A stretch of DNA of 64,000 nucleotides, from positions 72,453-136,452 of the forward strand of contig DLHO01000026.1 of the NCBI GenBank assembly GCA_002483265.1, in the 5' to 3' direction. This DNA is from Flavobacteriales bacterium UBA7666. GTDB taxonomy: Bacteria; Bacteroidota; Bacteroidia; Flavobacteriales_D; Crocinitomicaceae. The position numbers and the translations under genes were made by a program. The notes beneath the pieces were generated by a model. It had not been told where the DNA came from, ran no database searches, and saw only the letters and a list, made by a program, of their open reading frames with translations. This document shows, one piece after another, positions 14,760 to 23,923 of the stretch; position 1 is the first letter of the stretch; the number at the start of each line of letters is the position of its first letter.

Positions 14760-16922
14760 TCATTTGAGTTTTTTGGGAATTCCCTTTGAATACTTCGTTT
14801 TTCTGAGCTCATTCTTTGATGCATCGTATTCAACACACCAGCCATGACGCAAGCCGTCTTTTACCGAAATCTGCTCACCACTTGTTGCCGAAATGAACAC
14901 TCCCGAATAGGGTTCAGATGAGTTGAATTTACAATAGGAGTAATTTGTGATTGAACCATTCTCATAAGTTATTCGTTCCACTATTTCAACATCGGAATGT
15001 TTGATCTGGATTATTCCATCTTGTTTGCCATTTCGGTAATTTCCGTTTTTTTGATACTCAGGCGTGTTCAAAACAAATGAGCCGTTCATAGATTGGGTTG
15101 CTTCAGAATCGTTTTCTATCGAACTAACAAGTCTTGATAGTATGGTATCTTGATTTAAGTTTTCACTTATTTTGAAAGTGTAGGAAAGGAGACCGAACGT
15201 ATCTTCTTTGTATGTCTCTACCAATACAAGTGCTGAATCATGACTTTTTTTGAAATCAATGGTGTAAAACCTGTAATCAGCGTTTCGTTCATAGAATCTT
15301 AACCGCTGAAGGGTATCATGAATATAAAAACGCTCTTCAGTCTTAAAGCCCTTTATGCTTTTGGTGACACTTCCGTGTTTTTGATTCCTGTCAAAATGTT
15401 CAGTAATTACGATACTGTCGGTCAAGTATTGGCTTGTCCATTCACCTGTTTTTAGTCCGTTTTGATAATGTCCGGACGTTTTAATCCACTTTCCTCCGAG
15501 AACCGTTCCGGTTTCGTTTAATCCTTCCAATTGGCCATTCAAATAAGTTCCTTTGCTGTAATTCATAGAATCTTGCCTGAAAATGAAAGGTCCATTCTGA
15601 ACTCCCATCGCATAAGTTGCGAAAGAGTAATTGGAATACCATTCTCCGGGAGCGAATTCAGGAGATCTATCTTCGCTCTTTTTGTAATACTGAACAACCA
15701 ATCCATCCAACTTTCCATTGTTGTACGATTCTGTTTGGTAAATCGAATCTTTCAATGGTCCTGCAGTTATTATATAAATAGCTGTTCCATGTTCTAAACC
15801 ATTTACATATTTTTTAGTGTAGCGTGGAATGTTTTTGTAATACGAGTGCATGGATTGCTGATACCAGGTGTATGTACTATCCAATTTTCCGGCTTTGTAA
15901 AATGCTGTATACAAAGTGTCATTGGATCCAAAACGGGTGCAAATTGCTTTTCCGGTTTTTAGGTTATTCTGATAATTCACGGTTTCAATCCCTAGTGGTT
16001 CCGTATTGGCGCTGTCTACCAATTCTTCAAAGTAAACAGGAACTTTTGCCAAGCCTTGTTTTACACCTTTTACATAGGGAATGCTTTCTATAAGGGTTCC
16101 GTTGAAGGTTTGCTTTTGGATTCCAACCGGAAGATCGCGTTGCCATTGCATTGTTTTGACAACCTTTCCTTCTGAATTGTACCACTTTTCCATTCCGTAT
16201 TTCCAATGATAGCTGTGTGTGGCGCTGTGAACCAACTTTCCTTCTTTATTGAAATCACTCGCTAGACCATTCAATCTTCCTGCCCGATAGTTTTCTTTGC
16301 GTTTCACTGTTCCATTCGGGAAATAGAAGGTTCGCTCTCCGTCCAACACTCCGTTTGTATAGTTTTCCCGAATGCTAATGTAGGAAGAGCCGTTCTCTGA
16401 GTTCAGAACTGTTTTCTCTCCGTTCATTGTATCTAATCTTCCGTTTTTTTGAATGATCCGATAGCGGTAGTAAGCAATTTCTCCTTTGCCGATCGGATTA
16501 GGAATTGCCTGGTAATCCTCGTGGACTAAAAAGATGCCGTTGTCGTAAGTAGAAGTGATGAAATTGCCGTTGATATCTGTGTTTAGCAGTTTAAAACGGG
16601 AAGCTTTCAACTGATTAAAAATAGCTTGCTGTTCTGAGTGATCACAGGATTCAAAAGAAATAAACTCTGGCAAAGAATCGTTGAGAAGCAAGTAGGAGTG
16701 AAGCTGCAGCCCTTGTTCTGTTTTTACAAGGGAATAATGAAGCACATGGAAATCCAGTGAATCTTTTTCCTCCAACAAGTGGTAACTGCGACTGTCGAAA
16801 TAGTTTTGAACAGCTGCTTTATCCGCTTTGGAAAACCACGAAATGAACGTGTTTAATGAGGTGTTTTGTCCAAAAGTGTGCAAACAAACAAATAAGAATA
16901 GAACCGGGAACAAGCGTCGCAT
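14760..16922 (-). CDS. Exported MORN/YwqK-like repeat protein
   Basis: 720 residues. A signal peptide (MRRLFPVLFLFVCLHTFGQN) leads into a globular part of about 190 residues and then many copies of a short beta-hairpin repeat with NGxxxGxxxxY/F signatures, such as NGVLDGERTFYFPNG, AGRLNGLASDF, NGLEHGTAIYI, NGKLDGLVVQYY and NGLKTGEWTSQY. These are MORN-type repeats also found in proteins called toxin-antitoxin YwqK antitoxins in Bacteroidota. The protein probably forms a long beta-strip in the periplasm or at the surface. Its partner is unknown. A smaller relative is at 55024-55785. Confidence 0.88.
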   Translation of the reverse strand: MRRLFPVLFLFVCLHTFGQNTSLNTFISWFSKADKAAVQNYFDSRSYHLLEEKDSLDFHVLHYSLVKTEQGLQLHSYLLLNDSLPEFISFESCDHSEQQAIFNQLKASRFKLLNTDINGNFITSTYDNGIFLVHEDYQAIPNPIGKGEIAYYRYRIIQKNGRLDTMNGEKTVLNSENGSSYISIRENYTNGVLDGERTFYFPNGTVKRKENYRAGRLNGLASDFNKEGKLVHSATHSYHWKYGMEKWYNSEGKVVKTMQWQRDLPVGIQKQTFNGTLIESIPYVKGVKQGLAKVPVYFEELVDSANTEPLGIETVNYQNNLKTGKAICTRFGSNDTLYTAFYKAGKLDSTYTWYQQSMHSYYKNIPRYTKKYVNGLEHGTAIYIITAGPLKDSIYQTESYNNGKLDGLVVQYYKKSEDRSPEFAPGEWYSNYSFATYAMGVQNGPFIFRQDSMNYSKGTYLNGQLEGLNETGTVLGGKWIKTSGHYQNGLKTGEWTSQYLTDSIVITEHFDRNQKHGSVTKSIKGFKTEERFYIHDTLQRLRFYERNADYRFYTIDFKKSHDSALVLVETYKEDTFGLLSYTFKISENLNQDTILSRLVSSIENDSEATQSMNGSFVLNTPEYQKNGNYRNGKQDGIIQIKHSDVEIVERITYENGSITNYSYCKFNSSEPYSGVFISATSGEQISVKDGLRHGWCVEYDASKNELRKTKYSKGIPKKLK

Positions 16923-17240
16923 CCTCCAAAATTAGGATTTTTAGATTCATAGCGTCTGTAGGGAATAAATTCTGACAACTGAATTCCATTTCTTTTATTG
17001 TTATTCTTTATAAATGGTTCTCTCTTTCAGGAGAAAGAATGTACTTATTTGTGGCATTTCTAACTGCGTGTAAAACCCTGATTACACGACAGAGAGATTC
17101 CAACTTCGAAGTGAAAATCGTTACCCGCTCTTCCTTTTTTAAGTTTGGAAGACTGCTTGAACGCTGTAATCGGGAAAAGGATGTTTTGCTTACTTTTTCA
17201 GCCTTGGCAAAAAGTAAGAAATGATTAACTTTAAGCTAAG
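16923..17240. other. Intergenic region with repeat A copy 1
   Basis: About 318 bases between the minus-strand MORN-like gene and the plus-strand LLM gene. It contains the repeat at 17147-17222 and otherwise AT-rich DNA. A 61-codon frame (17039-17224) is largely made of the repeat and is not considered a gene. TAACTTTA shortly before 17241 may be a weak -7 element. Confidence 0.6.
17147..17222. repeat. Dispersed repeat A, copy 1
   Basis: It begins GGAAGACTGCTTGAACGCTG and ends in a perfect 10-bp inverted repeat, CTTACTTTTT (17189-17198) with AAAAAGTAAG (17209-17218), around the inner palindrome GCCTTGGC. The same arrangement recurs at 21484-21557 and, interrupted, at 28115-28306. It may be a mobile or REP-like intergenic element. 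Confidence 0.8.
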
Positions 17241-18257
17241 ATGGAAATAGGAATAGACAGTTTTGCTGCAGTACCGGCAGACAAAAATATCAGCAACGCG
17301 CAAGCAATTAAAGAATTATTAGAGCGTATCGAATTGGCTGATCAGGTTGGATTGGACATTTTTGGAATTGGTGAGCACCACCGGAAAGAATTCCTCGATT
17401 CGGCACCAACCATGATTCTTGCTGCTGCAGCTGCTAAAACGAAACAAATTCGATTAACAAGCGCTGTAACGGTTTTAAGTGCTGCGGATCCGGTAAGAGT
17501 CTTTCAGAATTTCGCTACCCTAGATTTGATTTCCAATGGAAGAGCAGAAATGGTGGTTGGAAGAGGCTCATTCATTGAAGCATATCCTTTGTTTGGACTA
17601 GATTTAAACGATTACGATGCTTTGTTTGCAGAGAAACTCGATTTGTTACTTCAAATTCAACAAAATGAAGTAGTAAGTTGGTCCGGGAAATTCCGTGCTG
17701 CATTGAATAATCAAGCTATTTATCCACGTCCTTTGCAAGATAAACTCCCTGTTTGGCTTGGAGTTGGAGGAACACCGGCTTCTTTTGTTCGCGCCGGACA
17801 ATTGGGATTGCCATTGATGGTTGCCGTAATTGGTGGAGAAACATACCGCTTTAGACCATTGATTGATTTATACAAAGAAGCGGCGTCAAAAGCAGGTCAC
17901 GATCCAAAACAGTTAAAAGTTGGATTACATTCATTGGGATATGTAGCGACAAGCAAGGAAGAAGCTGTTGCAGATTACTATCCCGGTTATGAGCGAATGT
18001 TCACCAAAATTGGGAAAGAACGTGGTTTTCCTCCTGTAACTAAAGAACGATTCGATGCTCAAAATGGAAAAATGGGAGCTTTACTGGTTGGAGAGCCGAC
18101 TGAAGTAGCTGAGAAGATCCTGCGGCATAGCGAATCATTGGGTGGAATTGCACGTTTTACTTTTCAAATGGACGCAGGATTGTCTCATGAAAAGTTGATG
18201 AAAGCCATCGAATTGATTGGAACGAAAGTTTCACCGGTTGTGAAAGCTGGAAGTTAA
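17241..18257 (+). CDS. LLM class flavin-dependent oxidoreductase (luciferase-like)
   Basis: 338 residues, full length for the bacterial luciferase-like TIM-barrel family. Typical signatures are GIDSFAAVP at the first strand, FGIGEHHRKEFLDSAPTMILAAAAAKT, IRLTSAVTVLSAADPVRVFQNFATLDLISNGRAEMVVGRGSF and PVWLGVGGTPASFVRAG. It should be a cytosolic FMN-dependent monooxygenase or reductase. The substrate is unknown. The next genes on the strand are a hypothetical protein and a WYL regulator. Confidence 0.93.
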   Translation: MEIGIDSFAAVPADKNISNAQAIKELLERIELADQVGLDIFGIGEHHRKEFLDSAPTMILAAAAAKTKQIRLTSAVTVLSAADPVRVFQNFATLDLISNGRAEMVVGRGSFIEAYPLFGLDLNDYDALFAEKLDLLLQIQQNEVVSWSGKFRAALNNQAIYPRPLQDKLPVWLGVGGTPASFVRAGQLGLPLMVAVIGGETYRFRPLIDLYKEAASKAGHDPKQLKVGLHSLGYVATSKEEAVADYYPGYERMFTKIGKERGFPPVTKERFDAQNGKMGALLVGEPTEVAEKILRHSESLGGIARFTFQMDAGLSHEKLMKAIELIGTKVSPVVKAGS

Positions 18258-18286
18258 TTCCGGATTCAAGCTATAAACAGTAACTT

Positions 18287-18775
18287 ATGAATGCGTCTGA
18301 CGAAATAGATTTCCTGTTAACTCTTGAACCGCATGGCTGGAGTGCCTGCAGAATTCTCGTGAATGATAAAGTGATTGAATTAACTATTACGCATGTTTTT
18401 GGTGATCCGTACTGGGATTTTATGGAGGCACTTTCTCAATTAATCAAAGGCGAACGAGTGGTTACGTTTTTTTGGTTTGGCGAACCGGGAGGTGAACGGA
18501 TTGAAATAGAACGATTGAAGGATAGACAACACTTTCTGAATATTCGAATAGACGGTTTTTATGAATCTTTTGGGGATGAAATTGAAGATTTCGAACCAAC
18601 TATCCATTTCGAAATCAAAGAACGCCAGTTTCTGATATTGAGTTACTATCAACTTAAAAAAATAGAAGTGTTGCTTTCGGATACTTCCTTTGCGAAGAAT
18701 CGCGGTGGAGATTTCCCATTGAAACGGTTCAAAGCCTTTGAATCCGAAGTGATAAATTATTTAAAAATACCTTAG
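18287..18775 (+). CDS. Hypothetical cytosolic protein
   Basis: 162 residues, beta-rich, with repeated aromatic strands (GEPGGERIEIERLKDRQHFLNIRID and EPTIHFEIKERQFLILSYYQ). No signal peptide or membrane helix, no family recognised. It lies between the LLM oxidoreductase and the WYL regulator, with gaps of 29 and 19 bases, so the three may form one transcript. Confidence 0.65.
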   Translation: MNASDEIDFLLTLEPHGWSACRILVNDKVIELTITHVFGDPYWDFMEALSQLIKGERVVTFFWFGEPGGERIEIERLKDRQHFLNIRIDGFYESFGDEIEDFEPTIHFEIKERQFLILSYYQLKKIEVLLSDTSFAKNRGGDFPLKRFKAFESEVINYLKIP

Positions 18776-18794
18776 TGTAATTAAATAGAAAAAA

Positions 18795-19493
18795 ATGAAC
18801 GACAACGAAACATCGCGGCTTTCCCGTTTAACTGCAATTCTTTTGCAGCTGCAATCCCGGCGTTTGGTAACTGCAACTTCGCTTGCTGCCAAATTTGATG
18901 TAAGCGTTCGAACCATTTACCGAGATATCAGAGCCTTGGAGCAATCCGGTGTTCCAATTATTACAGAAGAAGGGAAAGGCTATTCACTGATGGAAGGGTA
19001 TCGTATTCCGCCTGTTACCTTTAGCGAACGTGAGGCAAATGCCCTGATCACGGCCGAACAATTCGTTCTAAAGAACAAAGATGCTTCCTTCATTCAGGAT
19101 TACACCGATGCGATAACGAAAATAAAATCAGTTCTTCGGGAAAGTACCAAAGACGGTGCTAATCTCTTATCAGATCGTATTGCAATCGATCAAAACAGCT
19201 CTTATGACAGAACGAGTAATCAATTGTCCCCAATTCAATTGGCAATCACCAATTTCAATTTGATCAAACTGAATTATCAAAAGGCAGATACAGATAAAGT
19301 AAGCGAACGGTTCGTTGAGCCCTTTGCTTTACTTACAGTAAATGAGAACTGGCTGCTTCTGGCATATTGTCGTTTGCGTAAGGAATTCCGTTTTTTTCGG
19401 CTCGACCGAATCAAAGGTCTCCAGGTTCAAAATGATCGATTTGAGCCACACAATATGACTTTGAAAGAATATTTTGATAAAATGGTAAGTTAG
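18795..19493 (+). CDS. WYL-domain HTH transcriptional regulator (YafY-like)
   Basis: 232 residues. Residues about 8-62 are an HTH_11/DeoR-like winged helix with SLAAKFDVSVRTIYRDIRALEQSGVPIITEEGKGY. Residues about 140-225 are the WYL sensor domain, with NENWLLLAYCRLRKEFRFFRLDRI. WYL regulators bind ligands, often nucleic acids or nucleotides, and control stress or small-molecule genes. In Bacteroidota, YafY-type regulators are commonly found beside VOC, DinB or SRPBCC genes. A TGACA-N6-TGTCA palindrome in front of the VOC gene at 20520 is a candidate target. Confidence 0.93.
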   Translation: MNDNETSRLSRLTAILLQLQSRRLVTATSLAAKFDVSVRTIYRDIRALEQSGVPIITEEGKGYSLMEGYRIPPVTFSEREANALITAEQFVLKNKDASFIQDYTDAITKIKSVLRESTKDGANLLSDRIAIDQNSSYDRTSNQLSPIQLAITNFNLIKLNYQKADTDKVSERFVEPFALLTVNENWLLLAYCRLRKEFRFFRLDRIKGLQVQNDRFEPHNMTLKEYFDKMVS

Positions 19494-19497
19494 AATG

Positions 19498-19836
19498 CTA
19501 GTTCAGTTCTTCAGACAAAGGATCAATCAGCTCATTAGGTAGCGGAGTGTTTATTTCTTTGGGTATAGGATTAATAACAGTGATATTGGAAGCTATGGGT
19601 TCAGTATTCAGCTTTTGATACAATTCATCTGTGAACTTTGCCGGATCAATCCCCAAGGCTGTATATAAGCGGTTCATCCAAAATAACGACGGACATCTTT
19701 CACCTCTCTCATAACTGGAAATGTTTTGAGCATTGACATTCATTCTGGAAGCCAATTCTTCTTGGGTGATTCCCTTTTCTTCCCTAATCCGCTTAATTTC
19801 CCGTCCTAATGTCTGATTGAATGACTTGGTATTCAT
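19498..19836 (-). CDS. XRE-family HTH protein
   Basis: 112 residues. Residues about 8-62 are a complete XRE/Cro-type helix-turn-helix: LGREIKRIREEKGITQEELASRMNVNAQNISSYERGERCPS. The tail from about 80 is Pro/Asn-rich and unstructured in look. It converges with the WYL gene, whose stop is only four bases from its own. It may be a small regulator or the antitoxin half of a lost pair, but no toxin gene is adjacent. Confidence 0.85.
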   Translation of the reverse strand: MNTKSFNQTLGREIKRIREEKGITQEELASRMNVNAQNISSYERGERCPSLFWMNRLYTALGIDPAKFTDELYQKLNTEPIASNITVINPIPKEINTPLPNELIDPLSEELN

Positions 19837-20065
19837 AATAATGACAAAATCGAAATATTTAACATTTCACATGTAACACAATTGTGTTTATTTATTAGTT
19901 TTGAAAAAATAAAACCAGTTTATTCAATTGATCCGAATTGTATTTATGAATTCGATTTTCACGTCAGAGATATCCAAAAAGTTGGATAAGAACAAAACCA
20001 CAGACACTAAAACAAATGGAGGATCTCAACCATTAATGTGCTTTTTATAATTGTATTTGGATTAA

Positions 20066-20073
20066 TAAGTTTG
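20066..20073 (+). promoter_or_regulatory. -7 element of the 83-residue gene
   Basis: TAAGTTTG fits TAnnTTTG and lies 28 bases before the ATG at 20102. Confidence 0.45.
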
Positions 20074-20101
20074 TTTAACTACCAACCCTTTAGACTGAAA
20101 T

Positions 20102-20353
20102 ATGAAAACTAAGGATGTGATAAACGCACAATTAGTAAGTTACGAAAAATTGTACGAGAAAACAAAAAATTTCGAAGAATTAAAAGCCAATATCTATAAT
20201 GCCATATTGGATATTGAAAGGATAACACCGGTAAGTCCTTTCTACTCATCTTATCTTTTTCATACAAAATTGGATTGTGAGAATTTGGACCGGTACAGTG
20301 CAAAGAATATTCTTCTCTCACTGCAAACCTTTTTAGAACGCCTCGAATCTTAG
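20102..20353 (+). CDS. Small hypothetical protein
   Basis: 83 residues, mostly helical and charged (VSYEKLYEKTKNFEELKANIYNAILDIERI). It has no signal peptide or motif. A -7 element just upstream and an ATG start support it as a gene. It lies between the XRE gene and the VOC gene and has no recognised family. Confidence 0.55.
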   Translation: MKTKDVINAQLVSYEKLYEKTKNFEELKANIYNAILDIERITPVSPFYSSYLFHTKLDCENLDRYSAKNILLSLQTFLERLES

Positions 20354-20431
20354 ATTGATGCTTCAATCATTCAATGTAATTGTGCTATCCTGTTGCTGAT
20401 CACAATGTTTAATTCGTCATTTTGAAACCCC

Positions 20432-20447
20432 TGACATAGGGCTGTCA
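20432..20447 (+). promoter_or_regulatory. Candidate operator TGACA-N6-TGTCA
   Basis: Perfect 5-bp half-sites (20432-20436 and 20443-20447) with a 6-base centre, 12 bases upstream of the -7 element of the VOC gene, that is across its -33 position. The nearby WYL regulator (18795-19493) is the natural candidate to bind it; this is inference. Confidence 0.55.
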
Positions 20448-20458
20448 CAATGTGCACT

Positions 20459-20466
20459 TACCTTTG
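20459..20466 (+). promoter_or_regulatory. -7 element of the VOC gene
   Basis: TACCTTTG fits TAnnTTTG. The expected -33 position falls in the palindrome at 20432-20447 and has no TTG, as would fit a promoter dependent on an activator. Confidence 0.5.
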
Positions 20467-20519
20467 ATTCATAATCCGGACGATGAATGTCTGGATATAA
20501 CAAATTAAAAACAAAGATC

Positions 20520-20942
20520 ATGAGTAATTCAGCAGTTTTAAGAGGGTTGGCAACAGTGAATTTTTACGCAGTAGATCATGCAGCAGCCAAAAAGTGGTAT
20601 TCCGAATTTTTAGAAATTGAACCGTATTTCAATGTTCCAGGTTACACCGAATTCCGTATCGGAGATTACCAGCAGGAACTAGGAATTATCGATGCAAACT
20701 ACGCACCGGAAGGGTATTCAATGAATCCGTCAGGGGCAATCGTGCATTGGCATGTAGATGATTTAAAAGGAACATTGGATCGCTTGATTTCCATGGGAGC
20801 AACCGAGTTTTTACCAATTACCGATCATAGTCAGGGAAAAGGAACTTTTGTAACCGCTTCGGTGGTTGATCCTTTTGGAAATGTATTGGGTATCATGACG
20901 AATGTACATTATTTGGATATTTTGAAGCAGAAGAATAGCTAA
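20520..20942 (+). CDS. VOC-superfamily protein (glyoxalase-like)
   Basis: 140 residues from the ATG at 20520; an upstream in-frame ATG at 20487 adds an unlikely 11-residue extension. The module starts LATVNFYAVDHAAAKKWYSEFL and ends VDPFGNVLGIM, with the IVHWHVDDLKGTLDRL strand between. It is a compact cytosolic VOC-fold protein of the kind often controlled by YafY/WYL regulators. No metal-binding set is obvious beyond His and Glu in the usual strands. Substrate unknown. Confidence 0.9.
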   Translation: MSNSAVLRGLATVNFYAVDHAAAKKWYSEFLEIEPYFNVPGYTEFRIGDYQQELGIIDANYAPEGYSMNPSGAIVHWHVDDLKGTLDRLISMGATEFLPITDHSQGKGTFVTASVVDPFGNVLGIMTNVHYLDILKQKNS

Positions 20943-20985
20943 CGATTTGGATTTAATTCTAAATTAGGAAGTAAAAGAAAATACG

Positions 20986-21345
20986 ATGAGTTACGATATT
21001 CAATTATTCAGAAAAGAAGTCAAAGAAAAACACCGGTTGAATGAAACCGATGATTTCTTCGAAAACGAGGAGAATTTACTTCCCTTCACAGATCAGCAGA
21101 AAGCCGAATTAAAAGAACGTCTTTCTCAATACGATTATGTCATCGAATCAGAGTCAGATCTGGGAATTAATTATGGTTTCAGCAATGATGAAGGAGTGAG
21201 TGCCTTATTGACGGATAATTGCCTGTATTTTTCTGCAACCGGCGAAGGAGTTTTTGAAATCGGGATGACCGCTTCAGAATTCACCGACACGGATGAATTT
21301 GCAAAATACGATCCGCAAGCCGATGGCTGGGAAGAGATAGATTGA
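20986..21345 (+). CDS. Hypothetical acidic small protein
   Basis: 119 residues, strongly acidic, beginning MSYDIQLFRKEVKEKH and ending FAKYDPQADGWEEID. No signal peptide or membrane helix. The SYDIQLFR opening seems familiar from immunity-like or cytosolic small proteins, but I cannot place it. It follows the VOC gene by 43 bases. Confidence 0.65.
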   Translation: MSYDIQLFRKEVKEKHRLNETDDFFENEENLLPFTDQQKAELKERLSQYDYVIESESDLGINYGFSNDEGVSALLTDNCLYFSATGEGVFEIGMTASEFTDTDEFAKYDPQADGWEEID

Positions 21346-21483
21346 ACTGCAATCCGTAATTGTTTTTTTCGGTAGTGAGACAAGTAACTTCCGAGTGATT
21401 TTAACCGCGGACGCCTTCCCAATTACCTGAGATGAATATCGCAAGTTTTCAACGAGATTGTTTTCGGATCTTACTATTTATCC

Positions 21484-21557
21484 GGAAGGTCGCTTGAATG
21501 CTGTAATTGGGGAAAGGCAGTTTTGCCTACTTTTTCTGCCTTGGCAAAAAGTAGGAA
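21484..21557. repeat. Dispersed repeat A, copy 2
   Basis: It carries the sequence GCTTGAATGCTGTAATTGGGG and ends with a perfect 10-bp inverted repeat CCTACTTTTT (21526-21535) with AAAAAGTAGG (21546-21555) around GCCTTGGC. The stem differs from copy 1 by a compensated change on both arms (CTTAC/GTAAG against CCTAC/GTAGG), which supports selection on the hairpin. Confidence 0.8.
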
Positions 21558-21633
21558 ATAGAAGATTATGGTAGAGTTGAGAATGATTCGTAATTCAGAT
21601 TAACTATCTTGTAATCTGATTTTGAAGAACTCA

Positions 21634-23910
21634 ATGAAACACTTTCTCTTTTTACTCATTCCATTTGCTTCAACAGCTCAATTAAAACCGGTTGATTACG
21701 TCAATCCCTTGATGGGAACCGATTCCAAAATGGAACTTTCCAATGGAAACACCTATCCCGCAATTGGATTGCCTTGGGGAATGAACTTATGGACTCCGCA
21801 AACAAATGTAATGGGTGATGGCTGGGCGTATCAATACAGTGCCGATCAAATGCGCGGATTCAAACAAACACATCAGCCTTCTCCGTGGATGAATGATTAC
21901 GGTCAGTTTGCCATAATGCCCGGAAGTGGAAAGGTAGTTTTTGACCAAAATGAACGGGCAAGTTGGTTCTCACACAAATCTGAAGTGTCAAAGCCGCATT
22001 ATTACAGTGTTTATCTGGCAGATTGTGATGTGACTACTGAAATTACTCCAACAGAACGCGCAGCAGTATTTCGGTTTACATTTCCAAAAAGTGATAGTTC
22101 GTTCGTCGTTATTGATGCCTTGGACCGGGGTTCATTTGTAAAAGTGTTTCCAAAAGAGCGTAAGATTATAGGTTACACCAAACGCTATGCACGAGGTAAA
22201 CTCACGGATTTTAAAAACTACTTTGTCATTTATTTGGATCACGATATTGAATTCTATTCCATTGCTTCAGATGGGAAACTAATTGGAAAACAAGAAGAAT
22301 CTACTTCCAATCATTCTGGAATCGTGGTGGGTTTTAAAACAAAAAAAGGAGAACAAGTGCAGTTGAAAGTGGCATCTTCCTTCATTTCACCCGAACAAGC
22401 CGAATTGAATTTACAGCGTGAAGTTGGAACCAAAGATTTCAATGCTATTCGAACAGCTGCGGAATTACGTTGGAATCAAACCTTGGGTAAAATTGAAGTT
22501 TCAGGAGGAACAGAGGAACAAATGAAAACGTTCTACTCGTGTTTGTATCGAACGCTTTTCTTCCCAAATAAACTCTATGAGATTGATTCGGCAGGAAAGG
22601 AAGTTCATTGGAGCCCATATAACGGAAAAGTACTTCCGGGGAAAATGTTTGGTGGAACTGGATTTTGGGATACCTTTCGGGCACTTTATCCTTTGCTGAA
22701 TTTGGTTTATCCGGAGATCAACAAGGAAATGCAGGAAGGACTGGTCAACGATTACCTGGAAGGAGGTTTTCTGCCTGAATGGTCAAGTCCCGGATTCGCC
22801 GATATCATGATCGGAAATAATTCTGCTTCCATTGTTTCTGATGCTTACATTAAAGGACTGCGTGGGTACGATATCGAAAAATTATACGAAGCATTGCTGC
22901 ATGGAGCAAATAACGAAGGTCCAATAAGTGCCGTCGGTCGTTTCGGAGTCGATTATTACAACAAATTGGGTTATGTTCCATACGATGTAAAGATCAATGA
23001 AAATGCTGCCAGAACATTAGAATATGCGTACGACGATTTTGCAATCTATCAGTTAGCCAAAGCATTGAATCGTCCGCAGGAAGAAATTGATCTGTATGCA
23101 AAGCGCTGTCAGAATTACCGGAACCTATTTGATCCTTCTACCGGAATGATGCGTGGAAAGAATGCTGACGGACAATTTCAATCTCCATTCAATCCCTTCA
23201 AATGGGGTGATGCGTTTACAGAAGGAAATAGCTGGCATTATACCTGGTCTGTTTTTCATGATGTGCAAGGATTGATCGATTTAATGGGTGGAAAGGAGCG
23301 CTTCGTTTCAAAACTGGATTCTGTTTTCAGTCTTCCTCCGGTTTATGATGATAGTTATTATGAAGGAATGATTCACGAAATCAAAGAAATGCAGATTGCA
23401 AATATGGGACAATATGCGCATGGAAACCAACCTATCCAGCACATGATCTATTTGTACAATTACGCAGGCGCTTCTTCAAAATCACAATACTGGATAAGAG
23501 AAGTATTGAATCGCCTGTACAAACCAACACCGGACGGTTATTGTGGAGATGAAGACAATGGGCAGACTTCTGCTTGGTACGTTTTTTCAGCCTTGGGATT
23601 CTATCCGGTGTGTCCGGCAACTGATGAGTATGTTTTGGGAGCTCCTTTGTTTAAAAAAGTAGTGATTCATCTGGAAAATGGAAAACACATCCTATTAAGT
23701 GCACCTGAAAATTCTGCTGAAAATAAATATGTTTCCTCACTAATGATTAACAAGAGACCCTATACCAAATTGTATTTGAAACACAGCGAATTGTTAACTG
23801 GAGTCACTTTGGATTTCAAGATGGTTCCGACTCCGGCATTGGATCGTAAATTGGTAGATGGTGATCTTCCATATTCATTTTCAAGGGAGAAGAACCCTGT
23901 AAAGAAGTAA
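21634..23910 (+). CDS. GH92-family glycoside hydrolase (alpha-1,2-mannosidase type)
   Basis: 758 residues from the ATG at 21634; the TTG at 21622 is less likely. A short signal peptide ends near STAQ. GH92 landmarks are seen: DYVNPLMGTDSK at the front, NTYPAIGLPWGMNLWTPQT, the GFKQTHQPSPW segment, GGTGFWDTFRALYPLLNLVYP and near the end DEDNGQTSAWYVFSALGFYP. GH92 enzymes are Ca-dependent exo-mannosidases that trim N-glycans or mannans. It should act in the periplasm or at the surface. No SusC/SusD genes accompany it in this window, so it is not in a classic PUL here. Confidence 0.95.
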   Translation: MKHFLFLLIPFASTAQLKPVDYVNPLMGTDSKMELSNGNTYPAIGLPWGMNLWTPQTNVMGDGWAYQYSADQMRGFKQTHQPSPWMNDYGQFAIMPGSGKVVFDQNERASWFSHKSEVSKPHYYSVYLADCDVTTEITPTERAAVFRFTFPKSDSSFVVIDALDRGSFVKVFPKERKIIGYTKRYARGKLTDFKNYFVIYLDHDIEFYSIASDGKLIGKQEESTSNHSGIVVGFKTKKGEQVQLKVASSFISPEQAELNLQREVGTKDFNAIRTAAELRWNQTLGKIEVSGGTEEQMKTFYSCLYRTLFFPNKLYEIDSAGKEVHWSPYNGKVLPGKMFGGTGFWDTFRALYPLLNLVYPEINKEMQEGLVNDYLEGGFLPEWSSPGFADIMIGNNSASIVSDAYIKGLRGYDIEKLYEALLHGANNEGPISAVGRFGVDYYNKLGYVPYDVKINENAARTLEYAYDDFAIYQLAKALNRPQEEIDLYAKRCQNYRNLFDPSTGMMRGKNADGQFQSPFNPFKWGDAFTEGNSWHYTWSVFHDVQGLIDLMGGKERFVSKLDSVFSLPPVYDDSYYEGMIHEIKEMQIANMGQYAHGNQPIQHMIYLYNYAGASSKSQYWIREVLNRLYKPTPDGYCGDEDNGQTSAWYVFSALGFYPVCPATDEYVLGAPLFKKVVIHLENGKHILLSAPENSAENKYVSSLMINKRPYTKLYLKHSELLTGVTLDFKMVPTPALDRKLVDGDLPYSFSREKNPVKK

Positions 23911-23923
23911 TGCGGAAAATTTG

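Noticed and set aside
17039..17224. 61-codon ORF before the LLM oxidoreductase gene
   Set aside because: Its 3' half is repeat A (it encodes ...FSALAKSKK), which recurs in other frames elsewhere, and no promoter or family supports it.
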